NCBI RefSeq assembly: GCF_900128995.1
Contig: NZ_FQUE01000001.1
Location: forward strand, 620,001 to 684,000
From: Loktanella atrilutea
GTDB lineage: Bacteria; Pseudomonadota; Alphaproteobacteria; Rhodobacterales; Rhodobacteraceae
Direction: 5' to 3'
Length of the DNA stretch: 64,000 bases
Made by a program: the position numbers and the translations under genes. The notes beneath the pieces are model-generated. The model worked only from the letters and a program-made list of their open reading frames with translations, searched no databases and was not told the DNA's origin. Of the stretch, positions 40,793-48,946 are shown in pieces. Numbering within the stretch: the first letter of the stretch is position 1; each line of letters opens with the position of its first letter.

Positions 40793-42190
40793 ATGACGCC
40801 TCTGCACAACGCCCGGCCGCGCGGCTGGACCTTCGACCTTTCGCCCGCCCGCCGGCGCAGCCTTGTCCTGCTGCTGGCCGGGCTGGGGCTAAGCATCGGG
40901 GTGCCGATGGCGCTGTCGCTTTATGTGACCGAACAGTTCCGGCAGGCGCAGATGCTGGACGCGCAGGCGGCGGGCGAATTGCTGACCGAAGGGTTCCTGT
41001 CGCCCCATGCCCGCCGCGCCCTGCGCAACGGATCGATCAGCTCCGCCGAAACGCAGGAAATGCACGCCGACTTCGACCGCATCGCCGCGGATGGCGACAT
41101 TCTTGGGGCCGTGATATGGGATCTGTCCGGCAGTCCGGTCTACAGCTCGGTCGGCAACATCACGGAAGAGATGTTTCCACAGGCCGACTTCCAAGCCGCC
41201 CTGAAGGGGCAAAGCTCGCATGTCGAGGTCACCGATCTCGACGCGGTCGGCCGCCACGATACCGTGCCGCTGCCCTACCTCGAGCTTTACACACCCATCG
41301 TGTCGCCAGACACCGGCGCGGTGATTGCGGTGGGCGAGATGCTGTTCAATATCTCGCAGATCCTGGAGAACCGGCGTCACGCGGCGCGGTCCGTCCTGAT
41401 CGCCAGCGGTCTGGCCAGCCTCGCGCTCAGCGCCATGGTGGTGCTGATCCTGTTCCAGCGCGAGCGGCTGCTGCAGCATCTGGCCCACGTCCGCGCTCTG
41501 GGACGCCAGAACATCAGGCTGCGGCGCGGCGCCGAACGGGCGCGTCTGCTGGCCAGCCACTCGAACGAGGCCCTGCTGAACCAGTTGGGTGCCGAAATTC
41601 ACGACGGACCGGTGCAGGTCCTGAGCCTTCTGATGCTGTCGGAGGACAAGAACGCGCCGCAGCCCGTCGCCAACGCCGGCTTCGACCGGCGGGCGCTGAT
41701 TTCCTCCGTGATGGGCGAGTTGCGTGCGATCTCCGACGGGCTGATCCTGCCGGAGATGGACCCGCAGTCGCTGGCCGGCAGCCTGAAGCTCGCGATCGCA
41801 CGCCACGAAACCCTGACCGGACACCGCGTCGCCCATGACCTGACCGGCCTGCCGCAGGTGGTCGATCCGGAGTTCGCGGTCTGCCTTTACCGCTTCGTGC
41901 AGGAAGGGCTGACGAACGCCTTTCGGCACGCGGGAACGCCGACCGAACGGGTCACGGGCCGCCAGGACGGCGACTTGCTGCTGTTGACGGTCAGCGATGG
42001 CGGTCCGGGTGCGGGTGTCCGTCAGGCGCCTGTCACGTCGCACCGCGGGCTGGGCCTGCAGGGGATCCGCAACCGGCTGAAGGTCTTTGGCGGGACGATC
42101 ACACTGGAACCGAACGCAGAGGGCGGCATGGACCTGACGTTGCGCGTCGTGACGACCCTGCCGGGACAACTGATGCCCGACCGGGACTGA
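40793..42190 (+). CDS. NarX/LiaS-type sensor histidine kinase
   Basis: A 465-residue inner-membrane kinase: first helix about 22-44, periplasmic sensor domain about 45-200 without a recognised fold, second helix about 199-222, then a HisKA_3 dimerisation domain with phospho-acceptor His270 (LGAEIHDGPVQVLSLLML) and a HATPase domain (LYRFVQEGLTNAFRHAGTP, VSDGGPGAGV, GLGLQGIRNRLKVFGG). The partner is almost surely the convergent NarL-type regulator 18 nt away. Signal unknown. Confidence 0.88.
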   Translation: MTPLHNARPRGWTFDLSPARRRSLVLLLAGLGLSIGVPMALSLYVTEQFRQAQMLDAQAAGELLTEGFLSPHARRALRNGSISSAETQEMHADFDRIAADGDILGAVIWDLSGSPVYSSVGNITEEMFPQADFQAALKGQSSHVEVTDLDAVGRHDTVPLPYLELYTPIVSPDTGAVIAVGEMLFNISQILENRRHAARSVLIASGLASLALSAMVVLILFQRERLLQHLAHVRALGRQNIRLRRGAERARLLASHSNEALLNQLGAEIHDGPVQVLSLLMLSEDKNAPQPVANAGFDRRALISSVMGELRAISDGLILPEMDPQSLAGSLKLAIARHETLTGHRVAHDLTGLPQVVDPEFAVCLYRFVQEGLTNAFRHAGTPTERVTGRQDGDLLLLTVSDGGPGAGVRQAPVTSHRGLGLQGIRNRLKVFGGTITLEPNAEGGMDLTLRVVTTLPGQLMPDRD

Positions 42191-42208
42191 CCCGGCCGGG
42201 CGGGCCCC

Positions 42209-42886
42209 TCAGTTCATGGCCATGTGCGGTTCGCGCCGGTTGCCCGCCAGCCCCAGCTTCTCGGCGCTGATGACGACCTCGATCCGGCTGCGGACGTTCA
42301 TCTTCTGCATGATGATCGTCATGTAGTGCTTGACAGTCTTGTCGCTGATCGACAGCGCCTCCGCGATCTCGCGGTTGGTCAGCCCGGTCATCAGCAGCCG
42401 CAGCACCTGCTCCTCGCGCACGCTGAACCGGCAGTTCTCGCGTGCGGCGCGGCGCAGCTTTTCCGTGCGCAAGCCGGTCAGAACCTTGTTTGCAAAGGCC
42501 GGAGAGATGAAGGTCTCTCCCTGATCCACGGTTCGGATCGCCTGCTTCAGCTCCGCGATGGTGCTGCCTTTCAGCAGATAGCCCGCGGCCCCTGCCTCCA
42601 GTGCTGCTATGGCGTAGTCGACGCCGGCGACAGCGGTGAAGGCCAGCACACGTGTCTTGCCCTCGTTCATCTGAGAGATGTCGGTAAAGGCCTTGATGAC
42701 ATTGCCTGGCATGTTCACGTCCATCACCAGCACCGAAGGCTTGTGGGTCCGGGCCAGCTTCACGGCTTCTTCCGCCGATCCGCCTGTTGCCACGACCTTG
42801 AAATCCTCGTCCGTCTCTAGCAGGGCTTGAATACCGCCCAGAAGCACGGGGTGATCATCAATAAGTCCGATTAAAATTTCACTCAT
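42209..42886 (-). CDS. NarL/FixJ family response regulator
   Basis: A 225-residue regulator: receiver with Asp56 (VLVMDVNMPG), Lys in AAGYLLKGS, and a LuxR helix-turn-helix (FSVREEQVLRLLMTGLTNREIAEALSISDKTVKHYMTIIMQKMNVRSRIE, about 155-205). Convergent with the histidine kinase. Its promoter must lie in 42887-43408, where a perfect CtrA-type box is found. Confidence 0.9.
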   Translation of the reverse strand: MSEILIGLIDDHPVLLGGIQALLETDEDFKVVATGGSAEEAVKLARTHKPSVLVMDVNMPGNVIKAFTDISQMNEGKTRVLAFTAVAGVDYAIAALEAGAAGYLLKGSTIAELKQAIRTVDQGETFISPAFANKVLTGLRTEKLRRAARENCRFSVREEQVLRLLMTGLTNREIAEALSISDKTVKHYMTIIMQKMNVRSRIEVVISAEKLGLAGNRREPHMAMN

Positions 42887-43408
42887 CTTGCCGTATCCTC
42901 AATTGATAACGCAGGTGGGTTGAAACAGCTTGATCGTCAATTTACCGGCGCGGCGGGACTGGTTGGCCCCGTCGCCGTATGCTGTCCACCAATCGAAGCG
43001 TCGGTGGATCGCGTCGTATCGTGTCGTCCGATCGGCCGGGCGTTCAAATGCCAGGACCGAAGGCAGAAGGCCTTTGTCGCGACCCGAGCCCCGGAATATG
43101 CGGGGTTCGCCCTGTCACCACATCGGCGATCTTCCGCCGTTAATAGAAAATTAATACCACATGGTGGAACCTGCGGAAAACAAAATCCACTCAACAACCT
43201 TGAGTTGACCTAAGGCAAACGATCACGATGGTGGTCGGGCCGTTCCGGATTGGCGACGTAGCGTCAACAATGCAAAATTTGGCATTGATTTACTAGACTT
43301 CGGTCGCGACGCCTGAATACGCATGGACGCGATCACCCACAGAGAAAGCCGTGTCGCACGACGTCAAGACTGTTCTAAAGTCGAAAGCGCCAGAAAGCTG
43401 ATAACAGG
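42887..43408. other. 522-bp intergenic region, regulatory
   Basis: No coding gene supported; a 97-codon frame at 42920-43213 has no coding character or ribosome binding site. The region is A/T-rich relative to its flanks and carries a perfect TTAA-N7-TTAA at 43140. Confidence 0.5.
43140..43154. promoter_or_regulatory. Perfect CtrA-type box TTAA-N7-TTAA
   Basis: TTAATAGAAAATTAA, an exact match to the CtrA consensus. It lies about 255 nt upstream of the NarL-type regulator start and past the 3' end of the gspK-like gene. Confidence 0.5.
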
Positions 43409-44047
43409 TTAAGGTTGTGGTGATCGTGAGATGGCTACGGTTGCAGACTGTCCGCTTGCTACGTCTTGGGCTTCTGTTCGGCGGGATTCGGCCCGGATTG
43501 ATTCGGGGGCAAGGGCCGGATTGATCTGCCCGGTCCGCGCGTCCTGCGTCACAAGCGGCATGATCGCCTGCCGGGTCGCGGCATCAAAGCCGAAACGCGC
43601 CATCGTCTGATTGATGGTCAGAAACCGCATGCCCGCAGGTACCGTGGCGAGCGCTGACTCGCGCATCGCGATGACCTGAAGCGCCGGTACCGGCAAAAGC
43701 GCGAGAACCTCTTCGGGTGCGAGGTAGAGGTCGATCAGACCCTCGACGTCCGTCAGGCGGACGTCGAAGCTGCGACCGGCGAAGATTTCCTGCCGAACCG
43801 TCCCGTCCAGCGGCGGACGGGGCCCGTTGCCGTCCAGCCGCGCTGTCAGGCGGCGGAGGATCGCGGTGGTGGCCATGGCATCGACATGCCGGCTTTCTAG
43901 ACGGGCCAGCACCTGAACCGCCGCCTGCGTGCGGACCTGCAGGGTGACCACCATGCTCGACAGCAGCATCAGGCCGATCAGCGTCGTCAGCAGCACGATC
44001 CCGCCGTGCGGCGACCGGTCGACCGGCGTGGCAAGCAATTGCGGCAT
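43409..44047 (-). CDS. GspK-like type II secretion minor pseudopilin, short form
   Basis: A 212-residue protein with a class III signal (HGG then IVLLTTLIGLMLLSSMVVTL) lacking Glu at +5, as is usual for GspK, the pseudopilus tip. The body DVRLTDVEGLIDLYLAPEEVLALL matches the GspK region. At 212 residues it lacks most of the alpha domain of typical GspK (about 300-330). Start at 44047 (MPQLLATPVDRSPHGG). Divergent from gspG with 196 nt between. Confidence 0.65.
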   Translation of the reverse strand: MPQLLATPVDRSPHGGIVLLTTLIGLMLLSSMVVTLQVRTQAAVQVLARLESRHVDAMATTAILRRLTARLDGNGPRPPLDGTVRQEIFAGRSFDVRLTDVEGLIDLYLAPEEVLALLPVPALQVIAMRESALATVPAGMRFLTINQTMARFGFDAATRQAIMPLVTQDARTGQINPALAPESIRAESRRTEAQDVASGQSATVAISRSPQP

Positions 44048-44243
44048 GGGGTCCGTCCTGTCCGGCGCCGCCCGCGCGACGGCTGTCCCACCATGGCCCT
44101 GCATCCGCCGCTTGAAAAGCGTGCATCGCAGGGGCAGGGGTCGGCACGACCCGCGACAGTGCAGGGACTTCGGCATTCCCAAGCAGCGATTTATCGCCTA
44201 TGATTCCGGCATTGTTTTCGAAATTTGACAGATCAGGTGTGCG

Positions 44244-44678
44244 ATGGCCATGTCCGCTTCACGTCCGCCGCGCAGGTCCGACGCCGGGCTGACGCTTCTT
44301 GAAATGATGGTCGTTCTGGCGATCATCGCGCTTGTCGTGGGCCTTGGCGCGCCACGGCTGATGGAAAACTTCGGCCGGGCAAAGGGGCAGGCCGCAGCCG
44401 CCGCGATGGCAAATGTGAAATCGGCGGTGCAGCTCTACTACATCGACACCGGCCGCTACCCGTCCGAGACGGAGGGCCTGTCGGCCCTGCTGACGCCGCC
44501 CTCCGGTGTGACCGGCTGGGGCGGACCCTACCTCGACGATGCGACGGCGACGGTCGATCCCTGGGGGCGGGCGTATCTGTACCGCTTTCCCGGCGCCGAC
44601 GGGTCGTTCGATCTGATGACGCTTGGCCGCGACGGTCAGCCCGGCGGCGCGCGAGAGGACAGCGATATCACGCTTTGA
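44244..44678 (+). CDS. gspG: Type II secretion major pseudopilin GspG
   Basis: A 144-residue pseudopilin: basic leader, prepilin cleavage site DAG-LTLLEMMVVLAIIALVVG with Glu at +5, then the GspG block YYIDTGRYPSETEGLSALLTPPSGVTGWGGPYL and the DPWGRAYLYRFPG calcium-binding/C-terminal signature. Requires a GspO peptidase not encoded in this window. Its 3' end overlaps the convergent gspJ by 43 nt. Confidence 0.93.
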   Translation: MAMSASRPPRRSDAGLTLLEMMVVLAIIALVVGLGAPRLMENFGRAKGQAAAAAMANVKSAVQLYYIDTGRYPSETEGLSALLTPPSGVTGWGGPYLDDATATVDPWGRAYLYRFPGADGSFDLMTLGRDGQPGGAREDSDITL

Positions 44679-45241
44679 CGCTGGTTGCGCGCCGGCACGA
44701 CGATCAGCGGCGGCGCCGCGCGCCCGTCGATGTCGTAGGTGATCCGCACGAGGTCCGGCAGCACCGGCCCTACCGGCCAGCCCGTCACCCAATCGTCGGC
44801 CCCCGTCTCTGCCGGGGGCATGAAGGCAAGGCCGACCTCTGTCACGGCAGGCGACAGGGTGATGCTGCGGGACTGGCCCGGATGGTCGCCCACGTCCGGC
44901 GTCGTGGCGGTGGCGACCAGCATATCATCCTGACGCGCCAGCGTGACCGTGGCCAGCGCACCGGGCCAGAACAGCCCGTCGTCGATCAGCGTCTCGAAGG
45001 TCAGCGTGACGTCATCACCCTGCAGCAGCGCCTCGCGCGGCATGTCCTCGATCCAGTTCCGCAGCGTGCCGCGGTCCAGCAGCAGCGCCAGCCCCCGCTG
45101 CGCAGGGTCCAGCCGCTGCAATGCCCGCCCGACGGCGCCGAAGCTGGCTGCAAGGATCAGCGCCAGCGCCGCCATCATCGCCAAGGAGATCAACAGCTCC
45201 AACAGGGTCACACCGGCGGTCCGGCGGCGCGGGACCGTCAT
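44636..45241 (-). CDS. GspJ-like minor pseudopilin
   Basis: A 201-residue pseudopilin with leader RRRTAG-VTLLELLISLAMMAALALIL (Glu +5) and a long variable domain with the pattern LLDRGTLRNWIEDMP and TLARQDD, typical of GspJ. Its start overlaps the stop of the upstream GspI-like gene (ATGA), and its 3' end overlaps gspG on the other strand. Confidence 0.78.
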   Translation of the reverse strand: MTVPRRRTAGVTLLELLISLAMMAALALILAASFGAVGRALQRLDPAQRGLALLLDRGTLRNWIEDMPREALLQGDDVTLTFETLIDDGLFWPGALATVTLARQDDMLVATATTPDVGDHPGQSRSITLSPAVTEVGLAFMPPAETGADDWVTGWPVGPVLPDLVRITYDIDGRAAPPLIVVPARNQRQSVISLSSRAPPG

Positions 45242-45609
45242 CGCAGGGTCGACAGGGTGACGACGAGGTCCGGGCGACGTTCGCTCCAGCCCTCGATGGT
45301 GACCGCGCGCAGGCCGGTGGTGCCGTCGTCCTGCGGTGCCGGTCCGTCGCTGATCCGCCAGCGCCAGTCGGGCGGGGCCTCGCCGCGGCGTGCTGCGGGG
45401 TCTGGACGGCGCAGATAGGCTTCCAGCATCGAGCGGTTCAGCTCGGTCAGCCATGCCCGTTCCAGCCGCAGGGTCTGGGTTCGCATCGACCAGCCGAGGG
45501 TGCCCATGACCCCGCCCAGCACCAGTGCCAGCACTGCCGTCGCCACCAGCGTTTCCAGCAGCGTAAAGCCCGCGTCGCGCCGGCGGGCCGTGCCGCGGTC
45601 AGAACGCAA
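45238..45609 (-). CDS. GspI-like minor pseudopilin
   Basis: A 123-residue pseudopilin: RRRDAG-FTLLETLVATAVLALVLGG with Glu +5, and the GspI-size C-terminal domain. The only start upstream of the cleavage site in frame is a TTG at 45609, inside the end of gspF, so an 11-nt overlap and TTG start are inferred. ATGA overlap with gspJ downstream. Confidence 0.78.
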   Translation of the reverse strand: MRSDRGTARRRDAGFTLLETLVATAVLALVLGGVMGTLGWSMRTQTLRLERAWLTELNRSMLEAYLRRPDPAARRGEAPPDWRWRISDGPAPQDDGTTGLRAVTIEGWSERRPDLVVTLSTLR

Positions 45610-46807
45610 GGTCGTTGACCGAAAACACGGCCCCCATGATCGTCGTGATCAGCAGCCCGATGACCCCGCCGATCAGCAGGGTCAGCGTCGGCGTCAGGGC
45701 GGCCAGCAGGCGCTGTGTCCGCCGCTCCGTCCGGTCGGACAGGGCGCGCGACACGGCTTGCAGGACCTCTTCCAGCGTGTTCGTCTCCTCTCCGATCCGA
45801 AAGAGGTCGAGGAACAGCGGCGGCATGCCCCCCGCCAGCGCCAGCGCGTCATGGGCGCGACCGCCCTTTTCCAAGGCGTCGGAGGCCGCGCGCAGGGCAG
45901 GGGCGAAGGGATCCTGCGGCGCCAGCGTGGTGCAGGTCTGCAGCGCGTCGTTCAGCGGCCAGCCTGCGCGCAGCAGCAGCACCAGCGCCCGGTTCAGGCG
46001 CAGCAGGGCGTTGTCGCGCAGGATCGGACCGATCAGCGGCAGACGCAGGGCAATCCGCGACCAGAACCGGCGCAGCAGCAGGACTGCCGCCAGCCCCGCC
46101 AGCACGACGGCAAGGGCCAGCGCCACGCCATGGGTCTTCAGCACCGCGCCGATGGCAAGGAACGCCGCAAGGCCGCCGGGCATCGGCCGGTCCTGCCCGG
46201 CAAAGATCGGCGCCAGCGCCGGCGCCAGCGACAGCGTCACGATCAGCAGCAGGCCGAAGGTCGCCGCCAGCAGCACCGCGGGATAGAGCAGGGCGCCAAC
46301 CACCTTGCCCTTCAGACGCTGCTGTTCGCGCAGGTAGTCCGCAAGGTCCGCCATCAGGACCGGCATGGCGTCCGACCGGTGGCCCATCTGCAGCAGGGTC
46401 AGGAACATCGGCGATACCCGCGGCCCCGCCTGCGCGAAGGCATCGGGAAAGGACGTGCCTTCGCTGACCAGCCACCGGATCCGCGCAAGGCGGTCGCGCA
46501 TGTCGCGCCGTTCGGCGCTGTTCTGCAGGATGCTCAGGATCTGCGTCAGGGGCAGCCGCACCCGGAACAGCACCGCCAGCTGTTCCGCCAGCGCCGCCTG
46601 ATCCGCCAGCGGAAGGGCGCCCGACGTCAGGCTGATCTCGCGCCGGTACCATGGCACCGGTGGCGACAGGGCGCTGTCGCGCAGGTCCACGACCGACAGG
46701 CCCATGGCGCGCAGCGTGTCGTAGGCGGCCGCCTCTGACAGGGTGTCGAGCTGGCCGTTCTCGACCCGCCCCTCTGCGGTGTAGCCCTTGTAGCTGAAGA
46801 CCGGCAC
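45599..46807 (-). CDS. gspF: Type II secretion inner-membrane protein GspF
   Basis: A 402-residue platform protein with two GspF domains and three membrane helices: YKGYTAEGRVENG at the start, LAEQLAVLFRVRLPLTQILSIL, GALLYPAVLLAATFGLLLIVTL and the second-domain LRAGWPLNDALQTCTTLA plus GEETNTLEEVL, ending in a hydrophobic tail. GTG at 46807 is selected because GGAAGGAAGG precedes it; the longer frame is not coding. Couples GspE to pseudopilus assembly. Confidence 0.92.
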   Translation of the reverse strand: MPVFSYKGYTAEGRVENGQLDTLSEAAAYDTLRAMGLSVVDLRDSALSPPVPWYRREISLTSGALPLADQAALAEQLAVLFRVRLPLTQILSILQNSAERRDMRDRLARIRWLVSEGTSFPDAFAQAGPRVSPMFLTLLQMGHRSDAMPVLMADLADYLREQQRLKGKVVGALLYPAVLLAATFGLLLIVTLSLAPALAPIFAGQDRPMPGGLAAFLAIGAVLKTHGVALALAVVLAGLAAVLLLRRFWSRIALRLPLIGPILRDNALLRLNRALVLLLRAGWPLNDALQTCTTLAPQDPFAPALRAASDALEKGGRAHDALALAGGMPPLFLDLFRIGEETNTLEEVLQAVSRALSDRTERRTQRLLAALTPTLTLLIGGVIGLLITTIMGAVFSVNDLAF

Positions 46808-46823
46808 GGCGTCCTTCCTTCCG

Positions 46824-47333
46824 CTAGTGGAACATGTCGACGGTGGCGCTGCGGTCGCCCAGCTGCAGGTCGAGCGTCCGCGGGCCGATCGCCGTGACCT
46901 GCCAGCCGGCGACGTCGTCGCCCGTCTGGACCCAAAGCTCCCCTTCACCGCCCGTCGCGATCACCAGCGCCCGGCGATCTGCCCCCTGACCGATCACCGC
47001 CATCAGCCGCAGGTCGAGGTCCGAGGGTGCCGCTTCCCGCTCCGGGGCTTTGGATGCCGCGGCCTGCACCGGTGCCGCCGCCGCGCCGGCGGGCCTGCGA
47101 CCGGCAAGGAACAGGGGGCGGGCGTCCATGGCGGGGAGGATATCGTCGTAGGCACCCACCTCCGGCAGGGGAAAGAGCGTGCTTTCGGCCATTGCCGTCA
47201 CTGGTGCCGGGGCAGGGGCGTCGCCAGCGTCAGGCAGCTGCGGCAGGTCGGACAGCCGCAGCAGGCAGACGGCGCCCACCGCCAGCAGGATGCCCAGATG
47301 CCCCAGGGGCGGCCAAAAGATCAGCGGACCCAT
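46824..47333 (-). CDS. GspC/GspN-like inner-membrane protein
   Basis: A 169-residue bitopic protein: one N-terminal helix (about 5-25), a Pro/Ala-rich linker, and a C-terminal domain with DLDLRLMAVIGQGADRRALVIAT, resembling the homology region (HR) of GspC that contacts the secretin. It lacks a PDZ domain. The match is by pattern and place in the operon, not strong identity. Confidence 0.6.
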   Translation of the reverse strand: MGPLIFWPPLGHLGILLAVGAVCLLRLSDLPQLPDAGDAPAPAPVTAMAESTLFPLPEVGAYDDILPAMDARPLFLAGRRPAGAAAAPVQAAASKAPEREAAPSDLDLRLMAVIGQGADRRALVIATGGEGELWVQTGDDVAGWQVTAIGPRTLDLQLGDRSATVDMFH

Positions 47334-47336
47334 GCG

Positions 47337-47876
47337 TCAGACCCCGCCGCCGGGGTAAAGGCCCCAGACCACCAGCTGCAGCGACACCGGGGCGCGCAGG
47401 CCCGGGTCGGACGACCCCGGCAGGGCGCGCAGGGTCATGTTGGCGATGGCGACCCGCGGGGTCAGCGCCTCGAGCCCCGCAATGAAGCGGATCGCGTCCG
47501 ACCATTCGCCCTGCGCCTCCAGCTCTACCGCGACGGCGGGAGTCGCAAGTTCGTAGGGCGTCCGCCCGGCTCCGAAGGTCAGCAACGTCAGCCGGTGCGA
47601 CGTCCCCAGATCGACGATCCTCTGCTGCAGCAACAGGGTTGCGGCGGCGGCGGTCTCTCCATCGTGGGCGAGGTCGGCGGGAAGGGTCGCGTCCCCGTCG
47701 ATCTGCGACACGGCGGCAAATCGGGTGCGCAGATCGGCGGCGCGTGTCGACAGCAGGGCGTGCTGCACGAGCGCGGCGTCCAGCCGTGCGGCGCCGACGC
47801 CGGTCAGCGCAAAGACGCAGGCCGCCGCGATCCCGGCCAGCACCACCGCCAGCCCGATCATGCGCAGCGCGGTCAC
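47337..47876 (-). CDS. GspM-like protein
   Basis: A 179-residue bitopic inner-membrane protein (helix about 6-25, then a coiled-coil/ferredoxin-like domain), fitting GspM in size, plan and position beside the GspL-like gene. GTG at 47876 overlaps the gspL stop as GTGA; an ATG five codons on is possible. The long frame upstream is a shadow. Confidence 0.6.
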   Translation of the reverse strand: MTALRMIGLAVVLAGIAAACVFALTGVGAARLDAALVQHALLSTRAADLRTRFAAVSQIDGDATLPADLAHDGETAAAATLLLQQRIVDLGTSHRLTLLTFGAGRTPYELATPAVAVELEAQGEWSDAIRFIAGLEALTPRVAIANMTLRALPGSSDPGLRAPVSLQLVVWGLYPGGGV

Positions 47877-48853
47877 GAGGGCACCTCGAACGGGCGCAGG
47901 GTCACGCGCAGCTGGAACCGGTTCTCGCGCCGGACCGGGTCGACGACGACCGGCCCGTCGATCGTCACCTCCTCTGCCCATGGCGCGGCCTGCACCTTCT
48001 GCACCGTGTCCGACAGGGCCGCTTGCGAAAATCCGGCCAGCCGCATGTCGTCCCCATCCAGCGACAGGGAAGAGATCCAGACCCCGTCGTCGAGGCTGTC
48101 GGTCAGGTCGGCGATGACCGGAAACCGGCGGTAGTCGGCGTTGAAGCGTGCGACATCGGTCACCAGCCCGCTCATCGCCGCATCCCGTTCGACCAACTGC
48201 GCCTTTGCAGCGGCTGCCGCGTCCAGCAACTGCGTGATTTCTGCCGACAGCGCGGCGGAGCGGGCGTTCAGCACGGCCGTCTGCCGCATCTGCAATGCCA
48301 GCACGGCGCCCGTGGCCAGCACCGCGAGGCCGATCGCCAGCCCGTGCCAGACGCGGGTGATGCGGTCGGCGCGGGTGCGGCGGTGATAGACCGGCGCCGT
48401 GGGGGCATCGGTCGCGATGGTGACGCGGCGCACCTCGGCCCCCGTCGCGGCGGCGGCCTGCAGCAGATCGGTCAGATCCTGCTGCTTGAAGATATGGACG
48501 CGATAGCCTTGCGTGCCGCCGCTGCGCCCGGTTCGTTCGGACCGCCAGATCAGCCCTGCGGCCCGGGCGGGCATCTGCTGGCGCAGCTGCATGTCGATCG
48601 CGGCGGGGGCCGCCCGTCGGGCGGCATGGGGCAGGGCGATCGTCTTGGTCAGGCACAGCGCCCGGTCAAGGACCAGATCCACCGGCCGCCGCCGCGCCGC
48701 GTATGCGCGCAGGGTCGCAAGCACCTCTGCGGCCAGTGGCAGCGCGGTGACGCGCACCGTTGCGACCTGCCGCGGCGGCAGCCCCGCGGCAAAGACGGCG
48801 GACGCCCCGCCGAATCGCAGGCTGCGCCCCTGAAAGATCTGTCGGACTTGCAT
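47873..48853 (-). CDS. GspL/PilN-like protein
   Basis: A 326-residue protein: cytoplasmic part (1-175) of actin-like GspL/PilM style, one membrane helix about 172-190, then a PilN/GspL periplasmic domain with LIADLTDSLDDGVWISSLSLDGDDMRLAGFS. Recruits GspE in the assembly platform. First gene of the leftward L-M-C-F-I-J run, divergent from gspE. Confidence 0.7.
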   Translation of the reverse strand: MQVRQIFQGRSLRFGGASAVFAAGLPPRQVATVRVTALPLAAEVLATLRAYAARRRPVDLVLDRALCLTKTIALPHAARRAAPAAIDMQLRQQMPARAAGLIWRSERTGRSGGTQGYRVHIFKQQDLTDLLQAAAATGAEVRRVTIATDAPTAPVYHRRTRADRITRVWHGLAIGLAVLATGAVLALQMRQTAVLNARSAALSAEITQLLDAAAAAKAQLVERDAAMSGLVTDVARFNADYRRFPVIADLTDSLDDGVWISSLSLDGDDMRLAGFSQAALSDTVQKVQAAPWAEEVTIDGPVVVDPVRRENRFQLRVTLRPFEVPS

Positions 48854-48880
48854 TGAAATACCAAAGGCCGATGATGAAGG

Positions 48881-48895
48881 TTAAGCAATTATCAA
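48881..48895. promoter_or_regulatory. Candidate CtrA box in the gspL/gspE divergent promoter (one mismatch)
   Basis: TTAA-N7-TCAA, one base from TTAA-N7-TTAA, in the 93-bp space between gspL-like and gspE. Confidence 0.4.
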
Positions 48896-48946
48896 ATATA
48901 CGCCGCTGATCTTATTTGAGTCTGACACGGAAAACGCGCTGTCGCC

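Noticed and set aside
42920-43213. 97-codon frame between the NarL regulator and gspK
   Set aside because: No ribosome binding site, no coding bias, and it spans the A/T-rich regulatory stretch.
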